A stretch of DNA of 64,000 nucleotides from Ridgeia piscesae (Eukaryota > Annelida > Polychaeta > Sabellida > Siboglinidae), in contig JAODUO010001090.1 of the NCBI GenBank assembly GCA_025642075.2, positions 43,501 to 107,500 of the forward strand, read 5' to 3'. This document shows, one piece after another, positions 10,201 through 24,499 of the stretch. Position 1 is the stretch's first letter. Each line of letters begins with the position of its first letter. A program made the position numbers and the translations under genes. The notes under the pieces were generated by a model. It was not told the origin of the DNA, ran no database searches, and was given only the letters and a program-made list of their open reading frames with translations.

Positions 10201-13200
10201 GTTGACTATAAGAGCCTGCAGTAAACCGACAGTTCTAGTTCCAGTGTTGGTGTTGACTATAAGAGCATGCAGTAAACCGACAGTTCTAGTTCCAGTGTTG
10301 GTGTTGACTATAAGAGCCTGCAGTAAACCGACAGTTCTAGTTCCAGTGTTGGTGTTGACTATAAGAGCCTGCAGTAAACCGACAGTTCTAGTTCCAGTGT
10401 TGGTGTTGACTATAAGAGCATGCAGTAAACCGACAGTTCTAGTTCCAGTGTTGGTGTTGACTATAAGAGCATGCAGTAAACCGACAGTTCTAGTTCCAGT
10501 GTTGGTGTTGACTATAAGAGCATGCAGTAAACCGACAGTTCTAGTTCCAGTGTTGGTGTTGACTATAAGAGCATGCAGTAAACCGACAGTTCTAGTTCCA
10601 GTGTTGGTGTTGACTATAAGAGCATGCAGTAAACCGACAGTTCTAGTTCCAGTGTTGGTGTTGACTATAAGAGCATGCAGTAAACCGACAGTTCTAGTTC
10701 CAGTGTTGGTGTTGACTATAAGAGCATGCAGTAAACCGACAGTTCTAGTTCCAGTGTTGGTGTTGACTATAAGAGCATGCAGTAAACCGACAGTTCTAGT
10801 TCCAGTGTTGGTGTTGACTATAAGAGCTGCAGTAAACCGACAGTTCTAGTTCCAGTGTTGGTGTTGACTATAAGAGCATGCAGTAAACCGACAGTTCTAG
10901 TTCCAGTGTTGGTGTTGACTATAAGAGCATGCAGTAAACCGACAGTTCTAGTTCCAGTGTTGGTGTTGACTATAAGAGCATGCAGTAAACCGACAGTTCT
11001 AGTTCCAGTGTTGGTGTTGACTATAAGAGCATGCAGTAAACCGACAGTTCTAGTTCCAGTGTTGGTGTTGACTATAAGAGCATGCAGTAAACCGACAGTT
11101 CTAGTTCCAGTGTTGGTGTTGACTATAAGAGCTGCAGTAAACCGACAGTTCTAGTTCCAGTGTTGGTGTTGACTATAAGAGCCTGCAGTAAACCGACAGT
11201 TCTAGTTCCAGTGTTGGTGTTGACTATAAGAGCATGCAGTAAACCGACAGTTCTAGTTCCAGTGTTGGTGTTGACTATAAGAGCATGCAGTAAACCGACA
11301 GTTCTAGTTCCAGTGTTGGTGTTGACTATAAGAGCTTGCAGTAAACCGACAGTTCTAGTTCCAGTGTTGGTGTTGACTATAAGAGCTGCAGTAAACCGAC
11401 AGTTCTAGTTCCAGTGTTGGTGTTGACTATAAGAGCATGCAGTAAACCGACAGTTCTAGTTCCAGTGTTGGTGTTGACTATAAGAGCTGCAGTAAACCGA
11501 CAGTTCTAGTTCCAGTGTTGGTGTTGACTATAAGAGCATGCAGTAAACCGACAGTTCTAGTTCCAGTGTTGGTGTTGACTATAAGAGCTGCAGTAAACCG
11601 ACAGTTCTAGTTCCAGTGTTGGTGTTGACTATAAGAGCTGCAGTAAACCGACAGTTCTAGTTCCAGTGTTGGTGTTGACTATAAGAGCCTGCAGTAAACC
11701 GACAGTTCTAGTTCCAGTGTTGGTGTTGACTATAAGAGCCTGCAGTAAACCGACAGTTCTAGTTCCAGTGTTGGTGTTGACTATAAGAGCTGCAGTAAAC
11801 CGACAGTTCTAGTTCCAGTGTTGGTGTTGACTATAAGAGCATGCAGTAAACCGACAGTTCTAGTTCCAGTGTTGGTGTTGACTATAAGAGCATGCAGTAA
11901 ACCGACAGTTCTAGTTCCAGTGTTGGTGTTGACTATAAGAGCCTGCAGTAAACCGACAGTTCTAGTTCCAGTGTTGGTGTTGACTATAAGAGCATGCAGT
12001 AAACCGACAGTTCTAGTTCCAGTGTTGGTGTTGACTATAAGAGCTGCAGTAAACCGACAGTTCTAGTTCCAGTGTTGGTGTTGACTATAAGAGCTGCAGT
12101 AAACCGACAGTTCTAGTTCCAGTGTTGGTGTTGACTATAAGAGCATGCAGTAAACCGACAGTTCTAGTTCCAGTGTTGGTGTTGACTATAAGAGCATGCA
12201 GTAAACCGACAGTTCTAGTTCCAGTGTTGGTGTTGACTATAAGAGCCTGCAGTAAACCGACAGTTCTAGTTCCAGTGTTGGTGTTGACTATAAGAGCATG
12301 CAGTAAACCGACAGTTCTAGTTCCAGTGTTGGTGTTGACTATAAGAGCTTGCAGTAAACCGACAGTTCTAGTTCCAGTGTTGGTGTTGACTATAAGAGCT
12401 GCAGTAAACCGACAGTTCTAGTTCCAGTGTTGGTGTTGACTATAAGAGCTGCAGTAAACCGACAGTTCTAGTTCCAGTGTTGGTGTTGACTATAAGAGCT
12501 GCAGTAAACCGACAGTTCTAGTTCCAGTGTTGGTGTTGACTATAAGAGCATGCAGTAAACCGACAGTTCTAGTTCCAGTGTTGGTGTTGACTATAAGAGC
12601 TTGCAGTAAACCGACAGTTCTAGTTCCAGTGTTGGTGTTGACTATAAGAGCTGCAGTAAACCGACAGTTCTAGTTCCAGTGTTGGTGTTGACTATAAGAG
12701 CATGCAGTAAACCGACAGTTCTAGTTCCAGTGTTGGTGTTGACTATAAGAGCTTGCAGTAAACCGACAGTTCTAGTTCCAGTGTTGGTGTTGACTATAAG
12801 AGCATGCAGTAAACCGACAGTTCTAGTTCCAGTGTTGGTGTTGACTATAAGAGCATTGCAGTAAACCGACAGTTCTAGTTCCAGTGTTGGTGTTGACTAT
12901 AAGAGCCTGCAGTAAACCGACAGTTCTAGTTCCAGTGTTGGTGTTGACTATAAGAGCTGCAGTAAACCGACAGTTCTAGTTCCAGTGTTGGTGTTGACTA
13001 TAAGAGCTGCAGTAAACCGACAGTTCTAGTTCCAGTGTTGGTGTTGACTATAAGAGCATGCAGTAAACCGACAGTTCTAGTTCCAGTGTTGGTGTTGACT
13101 ATAAGAGCTTGCAGTAAACCGACAGTTCTAGTTCCAGTGTTGGTGTTGACTATAAGAGCATGCAGTAAACCGACAGTTCTAGTTCCAGTGTTGGTGTTGA

Positions 13201-16200
13201 CTATAAGAGCTGCAGTAAACCGACAGTTCTAGTTCCAGTGTTGGTGTTGACTATAAGAGCTGCAGTAAACCGACAGTTCTAGTTCCAGTGTTGGTGTTGA
13301 CTATAAGAGCTTGCAGTAAACCGACAGTTCTAGTTCCAGTGTTGGTGTTGACTATAAGAGCATGCAGTAAACCGACAGTTCTAGTTCCAGTGTTGGTGTT
13401 GACTATAAGAGCATGCAGTAAACCGACAGTTCTAGTTCCAGTGTTGGTGTTGACTATAAGAGCTGCAGTAAACCGACAGTTCTAGTTCCAGTGTTGGTGT
13501 TGACTATAAGAGCATGCAGTAAACCGACAGTTCTAGTTCCAGTGTTGGTGTTGACTATAAGAGCTTGCAGTAAACCGACAGTTCTAGTTCCAGTGTTGGT
13601 GTTGACTATAAGAGCCTGCAGTAAACCGACAGTTCTAGTTCCAGTGTTGGTGTTGACTATAAGAGCTGCAGTAAACCGACAGTTCTAGTTCCAGTGTTGG
13701 TGTTGACTATAAGAGCATGCAGTAAACCGACAGTTCTAGTTCCAGTGTTGGTGTTGACTATAAGAGCTGCAGTAAACCGACAGTTCTAGTTCCAGTGTTG
13801 GTGTTGACTATAAGAGCTGCAGTAAACCGACAGTTCTAGTTCCAGTGTTGGTGTTGACTATAAGAGCCTGCAGTAAACCGACAGTTCTAGTTCCAGTGTT
13901 GGTGTTGACTATAAGAGCATGCAGTAAACCGACAGTTCTAGTTCCAGTGTTGGTGTTGACTATAAGAGCATGCAGTAAACCGACAGTTCTAGTTCCAGTG
14001 TTGGTGTTGACTATAAGAGCATGCAGTAAACCGACAGTTCTAGTTCCAGTGTTGGTGTTGACTATAAGAGCATGCAGTAAACCGACAGTTCTAGTTCCAG
14101 TGTTGGTGTTGACTATAAGAGCTTGCAGTAAACCGACAGTTCTAGTTCCAGTGTTGGTGTTGACTATAAGAGCTGCAGTAAACCGACAGTTCTAGTTCCA
14201 GTGTTGGTGTTGACTATAAGAGCTGCAGTAAACCGACAGTTCTAGTTCCAGTGTTGGTGTTGACTATAAGAGCTGCAGTAAACCGACAGTTCTAGTTCCA
14301 GTGTTGGTGTTGACTATAAGAGCATGCAGTAAACCGACAGTTCTAGTTCCAGTGTTGGTGTTGACTATAAGAGCTTGCAGTAAACCGACAGTTCTAGTTC
14401 CAGTGTTGGTGTTGACTATAAGAGCTGCAGTAAACCGACAGTTCTAGTTCCAGTGTTGGTGTTGACTATAAGAGCATGCAGTAAACCGACAGTTCTAGTT
14501 CCAGTGTTGGTGTTGACTATAAGAGCATGCAGTAAACCGACAGTTCTAGTTCCAGTGTTGGTGTTGACTATAAGAGCCTGCAGTAAACCGACAGTTCTAG
14601 TTCCAGTGTTGGTGTTGACTATAAGAGCATGCAGTAAACCGACAGTTCTAGTTCCAGTGTTGGTGTTGACTATAAGAGCATGCAGTAAACCGACAGTTCT
14701 AGTTCCAGTGTTGGTGTTGACTATAAGAGCTTGCAGTAAACCGACAGTTCTAGTTCCAGTGTTGGTGTTGACTATAAGAGCCTGCAGTAAACCGACAGTT
14801 CTAGTTCCAGTGTTGGTGTTGACTATAAGAGCTTGCAGTAAACCGACAGTTCTAGTTCCAGTGTTGGTGTTGACTATAAGAGCATGCAGTAAACCGACAG
14901 TTCTAGTTCCAGTGTTGGTGTTGACTATAAGAGCTTGCAGTAAACCGACAGTTCTAGTTCCAGTGTTGGTGTTGACTATAAGAGCCTGCAGTAAACCGAC
15001 AGTTCTAGTTCCAGTGTTGGTGTTGACTATAAGAGCTGCAGTAAACCGACAGTTCTAGTTCCAGTGTTGGTGTTGACTATAAGAGCTGCAGTAAACCGAC
15101 AGTTCTAGTTCCAGTGTTGGTGTTGACTATAAGAGCTTGCAGTAAACCGACAGTTCTAGTTCCAGTGTTGGTGTTGACTATAAGAGCTGCAGTAAACCGA
15201 CAGTTCTAGTTCCAGTGTTGGTGTTGACTATAAGAGCATGCAGTAAACCGACAGTTCTAGTTCCAGTGTTGGTGTTGACTATAAGAGCTGCAGTAAACCG
15301 ACAGTTCTAGTTCCAGTGTTGGTGTTGACTATAAGAGCTTGCAGTAAACCGACAGTTCTAGTTCCAGTGTTGGTGTTGACTATAAGAGCTTGCAGTAAAC
15401 CGACAGTTCTAGTTCCAGTGTTGGTGTTGACTATAAGAGCTGCAGTAAACCGACAGTTCTAGTTCCAGTGTTGGTGTTGACTATAAGAGCATGCAGTAAA
15501 CCGACAGTTCTAGTTCCAGTGTTGGTGTTGACTATAAGAGCTTGCAGTAAACCGACAGTTCTAGTTCCAGTGTTGGTGTTGACTATAAGAGCATGCAGTA
15601 AACCGACAGTTCTAGTTCCAGTGTTGGTGTTGACTATAAGAGCATGCAGTAAACCGACAGTTCTAGTTCCAGTGTTGGTGTTGACTATAAGAGCTGCAGT
15701 AAACCGACAGTTCTAGTTCCAGTGTTGGTGTTGACTATAAGAGCCTGCAGTAAACCGACAGTTCTAGTTCCAGTGTTGGTGTTGACTATAAGAGCTATGC
15801 AGTAAACCGACAGTTCTAGTTCCAGTGTTGGTGTTGACTATAAGAGCTGCAGTAAACCGACAGTTCTAGTTCCAGTGTTGGTGTTGACTATAAGAGCCTT
15901 TCAGTAAACCGACAGTTCTAGTTCCAGTGTTGGTGTTGACTATAAGAGCCTGCAGTAAACCGACAGTTCTAGTTCCAGTGTTGGTGTTGACTATAAGAGC
16001 TTTCAGTAAACCGACAGTTCTAGTTCCAGTGTTGGTGTTGACTATAAGAGCTGCAGTAAACCGACAGTTCTAGTTCCAGTGTTGGTGTTGACTATAAGAG
16101 CTTTCAGTAAACCGACAGTTCTAGTTCCAGTGTTGGTGTTGACTATAAGAGCTGCAGTAAACCGACAGTTCTAGTTCCAGTGTTGGTGTTGACTATAAGA

Positions 16201-16469
16201 GCTGCAGTAAACCGACAGTTCTAGTTCCAGTGTTGGTGTTGACTATAAGAGCTGCAGTAAACCGACAGTTCTAGTTCCAGTGTTGGTGTTGACTATAAGA
16301 GCATTGCAGTAAACCGACAGTTCTAGTTCCAGTGTTGGTGTTGACTATAAGAGCTTGCAGTAAACCGACAGTTCTAGTTCCAGTGTTGGTGTTGACTATA
16401 AGAGCTTGCAGTAAACCGACAGTTCTAGTTCCAGTGTTGGGTTGACTATAAGAGCCTGCAGTAAACCGT
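7228..16469. repeat. 51-bp tandem array, about 9.2 kb, roughly 180 units
   Basis: Each unit contains agtaaaccgacagttctag followed by ttccagtgttggtgttgac and tataagagc. Units are almost identical. Variation is concentrated just before tgcag, where the base is C, A or T, or is missing; rarer forms read ctttcag, cattgcag and ctatgcag. A second rare variant loses two bases in ggtgttg (about 8020, 8320, 8470 and 16440). Units with the base are 51 bp, those without are 50 bp. Runs of pure 51-bp units stay open for up to 524 codons (9275-10849), but each 50-bp unit breaks the frame. There is no splice or promoter context, so I regard these frames as chance. C and deletion variants create CTGCAG; A variants create GCATGC. 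Confidence 0.98.
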
Positions 16470-19402
16470 CACTAGTGCTCAGGGAACAAAACGTAAATCA
16501 GGACTACATTAGCGAAGCTGGAAGGGATTTGTTAGAGGAGCAATTAATGAACAAATAAATGCTGCACTTTTCTATGAAGGTGCAAAAAACATACAGTAAT
16601 ACCCCAAGAAACTTCACTCATTAACAAATACAAGAAACTGTTTACTTCGATCAGATTCAGTATGTATTAAACGGATTCCTTGGGAAACGAAACGGATTCT
16701 TTCATGTCCCGATTTAAACCGGAAAGGGGTTCTTTGAGAATATAAAACTATTTGTAACGTACATAATTTGGAATTACTATAACTATTTTATTATGCATTC
16801 ATTTAATAAGAATTATGTTTTATCAATCACTATTGCCCATGACAATGATTATATCGAAATAGAACCCGTCTCGTGTCCAAAATAGATAACTCCCCTTGCG
16901 CATAATTGGGCTCCAACCTGTTATCCATATACTGTGATTAATAAAACATAATTATAATGAAAAAGGCATAATAGAGGCAATAATTATACTAACAGGATTG
17001 TGTACATTATCAAGAGTTTAAAATTATCAACGAAAAATCACTTTCCATTATAATTTGACACACGAATGAATCCTTTTCGGGTTCAAAAGGATGTCTTTAA
17101 TACTCAATAAATCGTATTGTTCAGGCATGCGTACAGTGACTACGCTCATCACATCAAAGTTACATTTAGTGTTTGATTGATACACACTGTGTAGATCTGC
17201 TTGTCATCAAACTGCCTCAATCATCGTCCCCTTCACCTAAGTTGATGAAACGGCATCACACGGACCAAGTGGCGCGCGTAGCTTTCTGTGATCGGCGTGA
17301 GTCATACTTGAACCGTCATTATATACATTTAATGGCCGTCAACATTAGTGGGTCAGCGAGACCCAATTTCTACGTACTGCTGCGTCCGTTGTCATCTGTG
17401 AATTCTGTATAAAAGTTCAGAAAGTTCAAAGCGCCTTTATACTCGATGACAAAGTCCACTCATCTTTCAACGCAAACTACGTAGGTTTAGGCCAGCACGG
17501 TCAGTGCACTAGCTACACTGCACAGGTCACAATAACACACACACAACGTCAACACACAAACAGAAGAATTCAAGGACATTATATCTATCAATTACACATC
17601 CATGTACGACTATGACGCCTTCAAATTGGGCATGATTAAAATGGCGCCACGCTTGAAAATGATATTGATCACAGCGAGACCAAGTAAAACAACAGCATTA
17701 ATGGCGATTGAACTGTCAACGAATCGATGTGTGTGTTTAGAAGATGTTACTTGTGCGTTGTATAACACTAGCCTTGCCTTTAACACACATGAAAGGGTAT
17801 TTTAGCATATCTGCTTCTGATTCGATGAGTTGTTAATAAAACATACGTCTACTTTGCTTTATTCTCTTAACATCTTTGTGCTCGCATGTGACACGTTTGG
17901 CCTCCCACCAACGTATTGCTAATTCACTGTGTAATCTATACCTGTGACTGATTAGACGAGTGTTTTAACCTTTTTATACAATGGTCTTGTGAACAATAGT
18001 CATATTAGGCATGAACACCTCATGCACAGATACAGGCATATGTGCACTGTATCTGTAATCGTAATTGGCAATCAATGATTCACAGCAAGTTATAAAGATG
18101 TCAAAGACCCTTCTGCAACTATAGAAATAGGGTGATGGTGCACACGGAACTTGAAGGACTGAGCACCATTGTCACATATCTCACCAATTGCACTGTCACT
18201 AAGTCCATTCCAGATCTGGATAATAGATCTGCGATGGCCTTCTTCTTCCACGTTCGTCCAAATATTGATTTTGCTCTTCTTACATTCCCCTCAAAGATAA
18301 AGCTCAACAGTATTTTAATCGGTCCGTTTGCAGATATGCCCGGGGCAATTCCGCCTTCTCCTTTAAGGGATGCTTGGTTTGGGTGAGTTTGGTGATGTCG
18401 TCACATCCTGCCAACACACTTGCACCACCTGATGGACGCTGCCAACTCTGCATTGCGCCCACACTCCGAACCATCATGGCGCCCACTGTTTGACGTTGAC
18501 ACCGCATTTCACGGGTTTCTGTTACCTGGCTAGGCTAGGAACTGTATTCATTTAGTCTGAAGCAAAATTGCATTTTTACCGGTGCACTCTTTGTTTTTTT
18601 CTGAAAGGGTGGTGGAGAGTTCTATAATAACGGAGACTTTTAGAATCCCCGCATTAGAAGCATAATAGTATCTCGTTAAGTAACTGTTGTAAGGATAACA
18701 TGAATAACGAAATGTTCGTTCGTATTCCTTTCTCAACGTAGTTTTTTTATATTTGTTTTAGTTCGATTCACGTTTGTCGCGTGGATAATATCGGTTGGAC
18801 GTTTTAAGTGTTAAAAATTAAATTCTTGTAACAGTAATATGAATCATTGACATTTTCCAGCTGACTGCGTCTCGTCTGTGAATTTGTAGCGTGGTGTAAC
18901 CTTGTTTCTCTGATGCTACATTCGTAGGATGGCAAATACTGGCAGTGAATCAGGGGCGGAGTCGCACATATCACCCACAACTGTCGGCTGTAGTGTGTTT
19001 TATGTAAGAGACGGGTCACTTACAAGCGCTTAGTGTCTGCGTGGGATGGCAAAGACATTGACGACGTCACCATGCATCATGTTGCCTCCCACAGACTCCA
19101 ATTGAACCCGCAATCGTAACTTCTTCACCACAGACCTTGAACTAAAGACGTGTGGTACAATTAGTTACGCTGTGTCGGGGTGTTTTTATAGGTGATGTAT
19201 GCGTCCAAGTCTATAGGTGTGTCGGTTATGTCCAGTAGGTCTCCAAAAGGACTTGCTGATTCAGTATTTCTTACTTTACAACCCTACCTAGAGATTCATT
19301 CGGCACGATTCTTGCAACGTATTGTTGGATATTCTTTGTATATTACAGCTGATGATTCCGTTGAATATAAAGTTAGCAAAACAATACCTTTAGCAAATAT
19401 TT
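16470..19402. other. About 2.9 kb of unique sequence without a supported gene
   Basis: Only short open frames occur (for example 17173-17412, 17602-17805, and 18119-18386 on both strands). None shows a recognisable domain, conserved motif or convincing exon boundaries. It may hold regulatory DNA or old transposon remnants that I cannot identify by eye. Confidence 0.5.
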
Positions 19403-19410
19403 ACACACAC

Positions 19411-19507
<97 letters not shown>

Positions 19508-19638
19508 TAATATATATATATAATCATATATACATACATACATACATACATACATACATACATACATACATACATACATACATACATACATACATACATA
19601 CATACATACATACATACATACATACATACATACATACA

Positions 19639-19670
<32 letters not shown>

Positions 19671-19855
19671 CATACATACATACATACATACATACTACAT
19701 ACATACATACATACATACATACATACATACATACATACATACATACATACATACATACATACATACATACATACATACATACATACATACATACATACAT
19801 ACATACATACATACATACATACATACATACATACATACATACATACATACATACG
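19403..19855. repeat. (TA)n then (CATA)n microsatellite
   Basis: Alternating TA with a few short ACATA breaks (19411-19531) is followed by pure CATA repeats (19532-19855) with two small interruptions near 19668 and 19696. Tyr-Ile-His-Thr open frames on + and Met-Tyr-Val-Cys frames on - come from the repeat. Confidence 0.97.
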
Positions 19856-22065
<2,210 letters not shown>

Positions 22066-22071
22066 ATATGA

Positions 22072-22655
22072 TATGTTTGGGGTGGGGTGGGGTGGGGTGG
22101 GGTGGGGTGTGTGGGGGGGTTTTTTTTTTTCCCTTCTTCTTTTTTCCTTGGGTTTCTTTTCCCCTTTTGGGGCTTCTTCTTTGGGTTGTCGTGTGCTTGG
22201 GGTTGGGGGCTTGGGTCTGCGGTGCGGTGCGGGGGGGCCTTGCGGGCTTTGGCGTTGGTGGCGGTCGGTGCGGGCGGCGGCGGCGGGCGGCGGGGGGCGG
22301 GGGGGGGGGGCGTCGGGGGTGCTGGCGGGGGGCGGGCGGGCGGGCGTGTCCCCGGGGGGGCCGGGCCCCGGGGGCGGGCGGGGTTTGGGTGGCGGTGGGG
22401 GTGGGTTGCGGTGCGTTGCGGGCGGGCGGGGGGCGGGCGGGCGGGCGTTGCGGTGTGGCGGGGGGGTTGGGTGGGGCGGTGGGGGGGGGGGGGTCGGGGG
22501 TGCTGGGGGCCCGGGGGGTTTGGGGGGGGGCGGGCGGGGGTTGGGGCGGGCGGTGGGGCGGTGGGGGGTGGTGTGGTGTGGTGTGGGGGCGTGTGCGTGT
22601 GCGTGTGCGTGTGCGTGTGCGTGTGCGTGGCGTGTGTGTGTGCGGGGGTGTGTTA
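22072..22655. repeat. Extremely G-rich low-complexity tract
   Basis: The tract begins with (GGGGT)n, has a brief T/C-rich section (22120-22195), then continues with G runs of 4-12 bases and GGGC/GGGT motifs. It ends in (GTGTGC)n at about 22588-22627. The + strand is almost devoid of A. Many G-quadruplex motifs are present. Glycine-rich open frames in all three + frames are compositional. Given the odd homopolymers, sequencing or assembly error in this tract is a real possibility. Confidence 0.85.
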
Positions 22656-23885
22656 GGGTCTTATGTATTTGATTGATTGACTGATTGAATTTATCTTATA
22701 AAAAGTATCGCATGTAGCTTAATGTCTCAATACGTTTAACTTATCAAGTTCATTACGGTATTTGGGAGGGAATTCGGCTGGGATCATTATTCATCCATTG
22801 TTGAAGAGATTTTTAGAAGTCATCTGAAATTCCCCCGAGTGATCATCTGCACACCACACGTAGAAGTCTCTCTAATATACTTGGGGTGATATGAATTGAT
22901 GGAGTGTACAAATGTGGCAGGGAACTAATATACATTAAGCAACACATGTTTCCTCCCTGAGCGCTGGCCACCATATTGATCTCAAATAAAACACTAATTA
23001 ACAATAGGGTTTACAATCAGTACATCCGATTAATATGTATTGTTGGAGTATATTTAATAGTTCCCAGTTGCATAAGCGGGAATTGATAACAAACATGCAC
23101 AGTTGCCAAAATTCATAACGTTCACTTTGTGCGACGCCCTCTGAACGACCGGTCGATGCGAGCGAGACTGCTTGGATGAATATGCAAAGAATGCCCTAGT
23201 GTTGTTCCACGTTCTACAACTACGATCATACTGTATATTCTACATGCGGTAACTCAACTAATGCCACTTGTCGTTCGGTAACCTTTCGATACACGTCTAC
23301 CTTTTGTGTTCGCACGTATATTGTGTATTAATCAACCAATCAATTCAGGAGTAATTCTCAACGCTTTTCTTCGTCTTGTTTTTGACAACGAGTTCGCAAA
23401 ACGAGACCAGTTCGTTGTGGAAGTTGCGTGCTAGTTGTGTTCACGTGGAATGGGTTTCCCGTAATTATTTAGATCGGTTCAACAACCGACTACTCTGAGG
23501 AACCTCCATGTTTCCGTCGGTCACATCCGCTATGTTGGGCACTGTATGAGATGATTCACCACACACGAAGACGGATAGGTGCGAATTAAAGTAAATAAAT
23601 TGTAGCTTGTGACTGTTATTACCTTTATTTATTTGATATCACGTATAGGCTATGTGAAACACGCAGGGACGACATGGGCCAGAGCTGTCCGTCGGGTGAC
23701 TTCGCATTCCCCGGCAATCGTTTCATTGTCATTAGCATCAAATCCGTCACATAAACCACCCGTGTCCCAATCTGGTTCGGACGTGGACGTGACGGTTATC
23801 AAACAAATCAGACACGACACACGGGCTCTCAACACTTCAAAGCAATACGGTCGTTTAGATATTGGAACACCTAAAACTGAGCTGT
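22656..23885. other. Unique sequence upstream of the LINE
   Basis: The open frame at 23609-23893 ends in a stop directly before, and in the same frame as, the first recognisable LINE endonuclease residues. It may therefore contain the worn 5' coding part of that LINE, but its residues match nothing I recognise. No other feature is seen. Confidence 0.4.
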
Positions 23886-24496
23886 GTCGTTAGGAAGGAA
23901 CCGAAGTTTTAGTGCTGCAATCACGAACTGAATCTTGGGCCACACCCGATATATCAGATGCCGAATTAGGAATGACAGGGTATGTAATGTTTAGGAAAGA
24001 TAGATTAGGAAGAAGGGGAGGAGGAGTTATTTTATATATTAAAGAATCCATCCAAGCTTATGAAATAAAATTAGAAAAAGAAGCAGAATGTGAAGAAGCT
24101 GTCTGGTGTAATATAGTTACATGAAAGTCAACATTAACTGTTGGGTTAGTGTATCGGAGTCCAAACATAAGCATGGAAGAGAATGAAAAAATACATAACG
24201 CTATCAAAGAAGTGAGTAAACAGGACTGTATTATTATGGGGGATTTTAACCATAGGCATATACAGTGGACATCTCTACAGAGTACCGGGAGAGAGGATCA
24301 AGAGTTTTTAAATTTAGTACAAGATAGTTTCCTTTCTCAACATGTGTTAGAAGCAACCAGGTGCGAGAACGTGTTAGACATAGTATTGAGCTCACAGAAG
24401 GAATGTGTTGATAATGTCAAGATATGTGAGCCACTGGGGTGTAGTGATCACAACCAGATACATTTTATCATCAAAGTAAAGGGGAGAACGGAATAG
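23886..24496 (+). pseudogene. LINE endonuclease domain remnant
   Basis: Two in-frame pieces are separated by a TGA at 24122-24124. The first (to 24121) carries ESW and the GGGV(I/V)LYI strand typical of exonuclease-endonuclease-phosphatase folds. The second (from about 24125) carries YRSP, GDFNH with the metal-binding Asp and Asn, and SDHNQI with the catalytic His. The N-terminal part of the domain is missing or unrecognisable, so the enzyme cannot be active. Confidence 0.85.
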
Positions 24497-24499
24497 AAA

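Noticed and set aside
9275..10849. 524-codon open frame with a 17-residue repeat (VLVPVLVLTIRAC-type)
   Set aside because: It results from the 51-bp unit length. Neighbouring units of 50 bp break the frame throughout the array, and there is no signal peptide, splice site, promoter or unique flanking coding sequence. Conservation at the protein level is not better than at the DNA level.
7228..16469. CRISPR-like array
   Set aside because: Units are directly adjacent with no unique spacers, and the surrounding DNA is clearly animal.
18119..18386. Overlapping frames on both strands with protein-like composition
   Set aside because: No recognisable motif and no neighbouring exons; too short to support alone.
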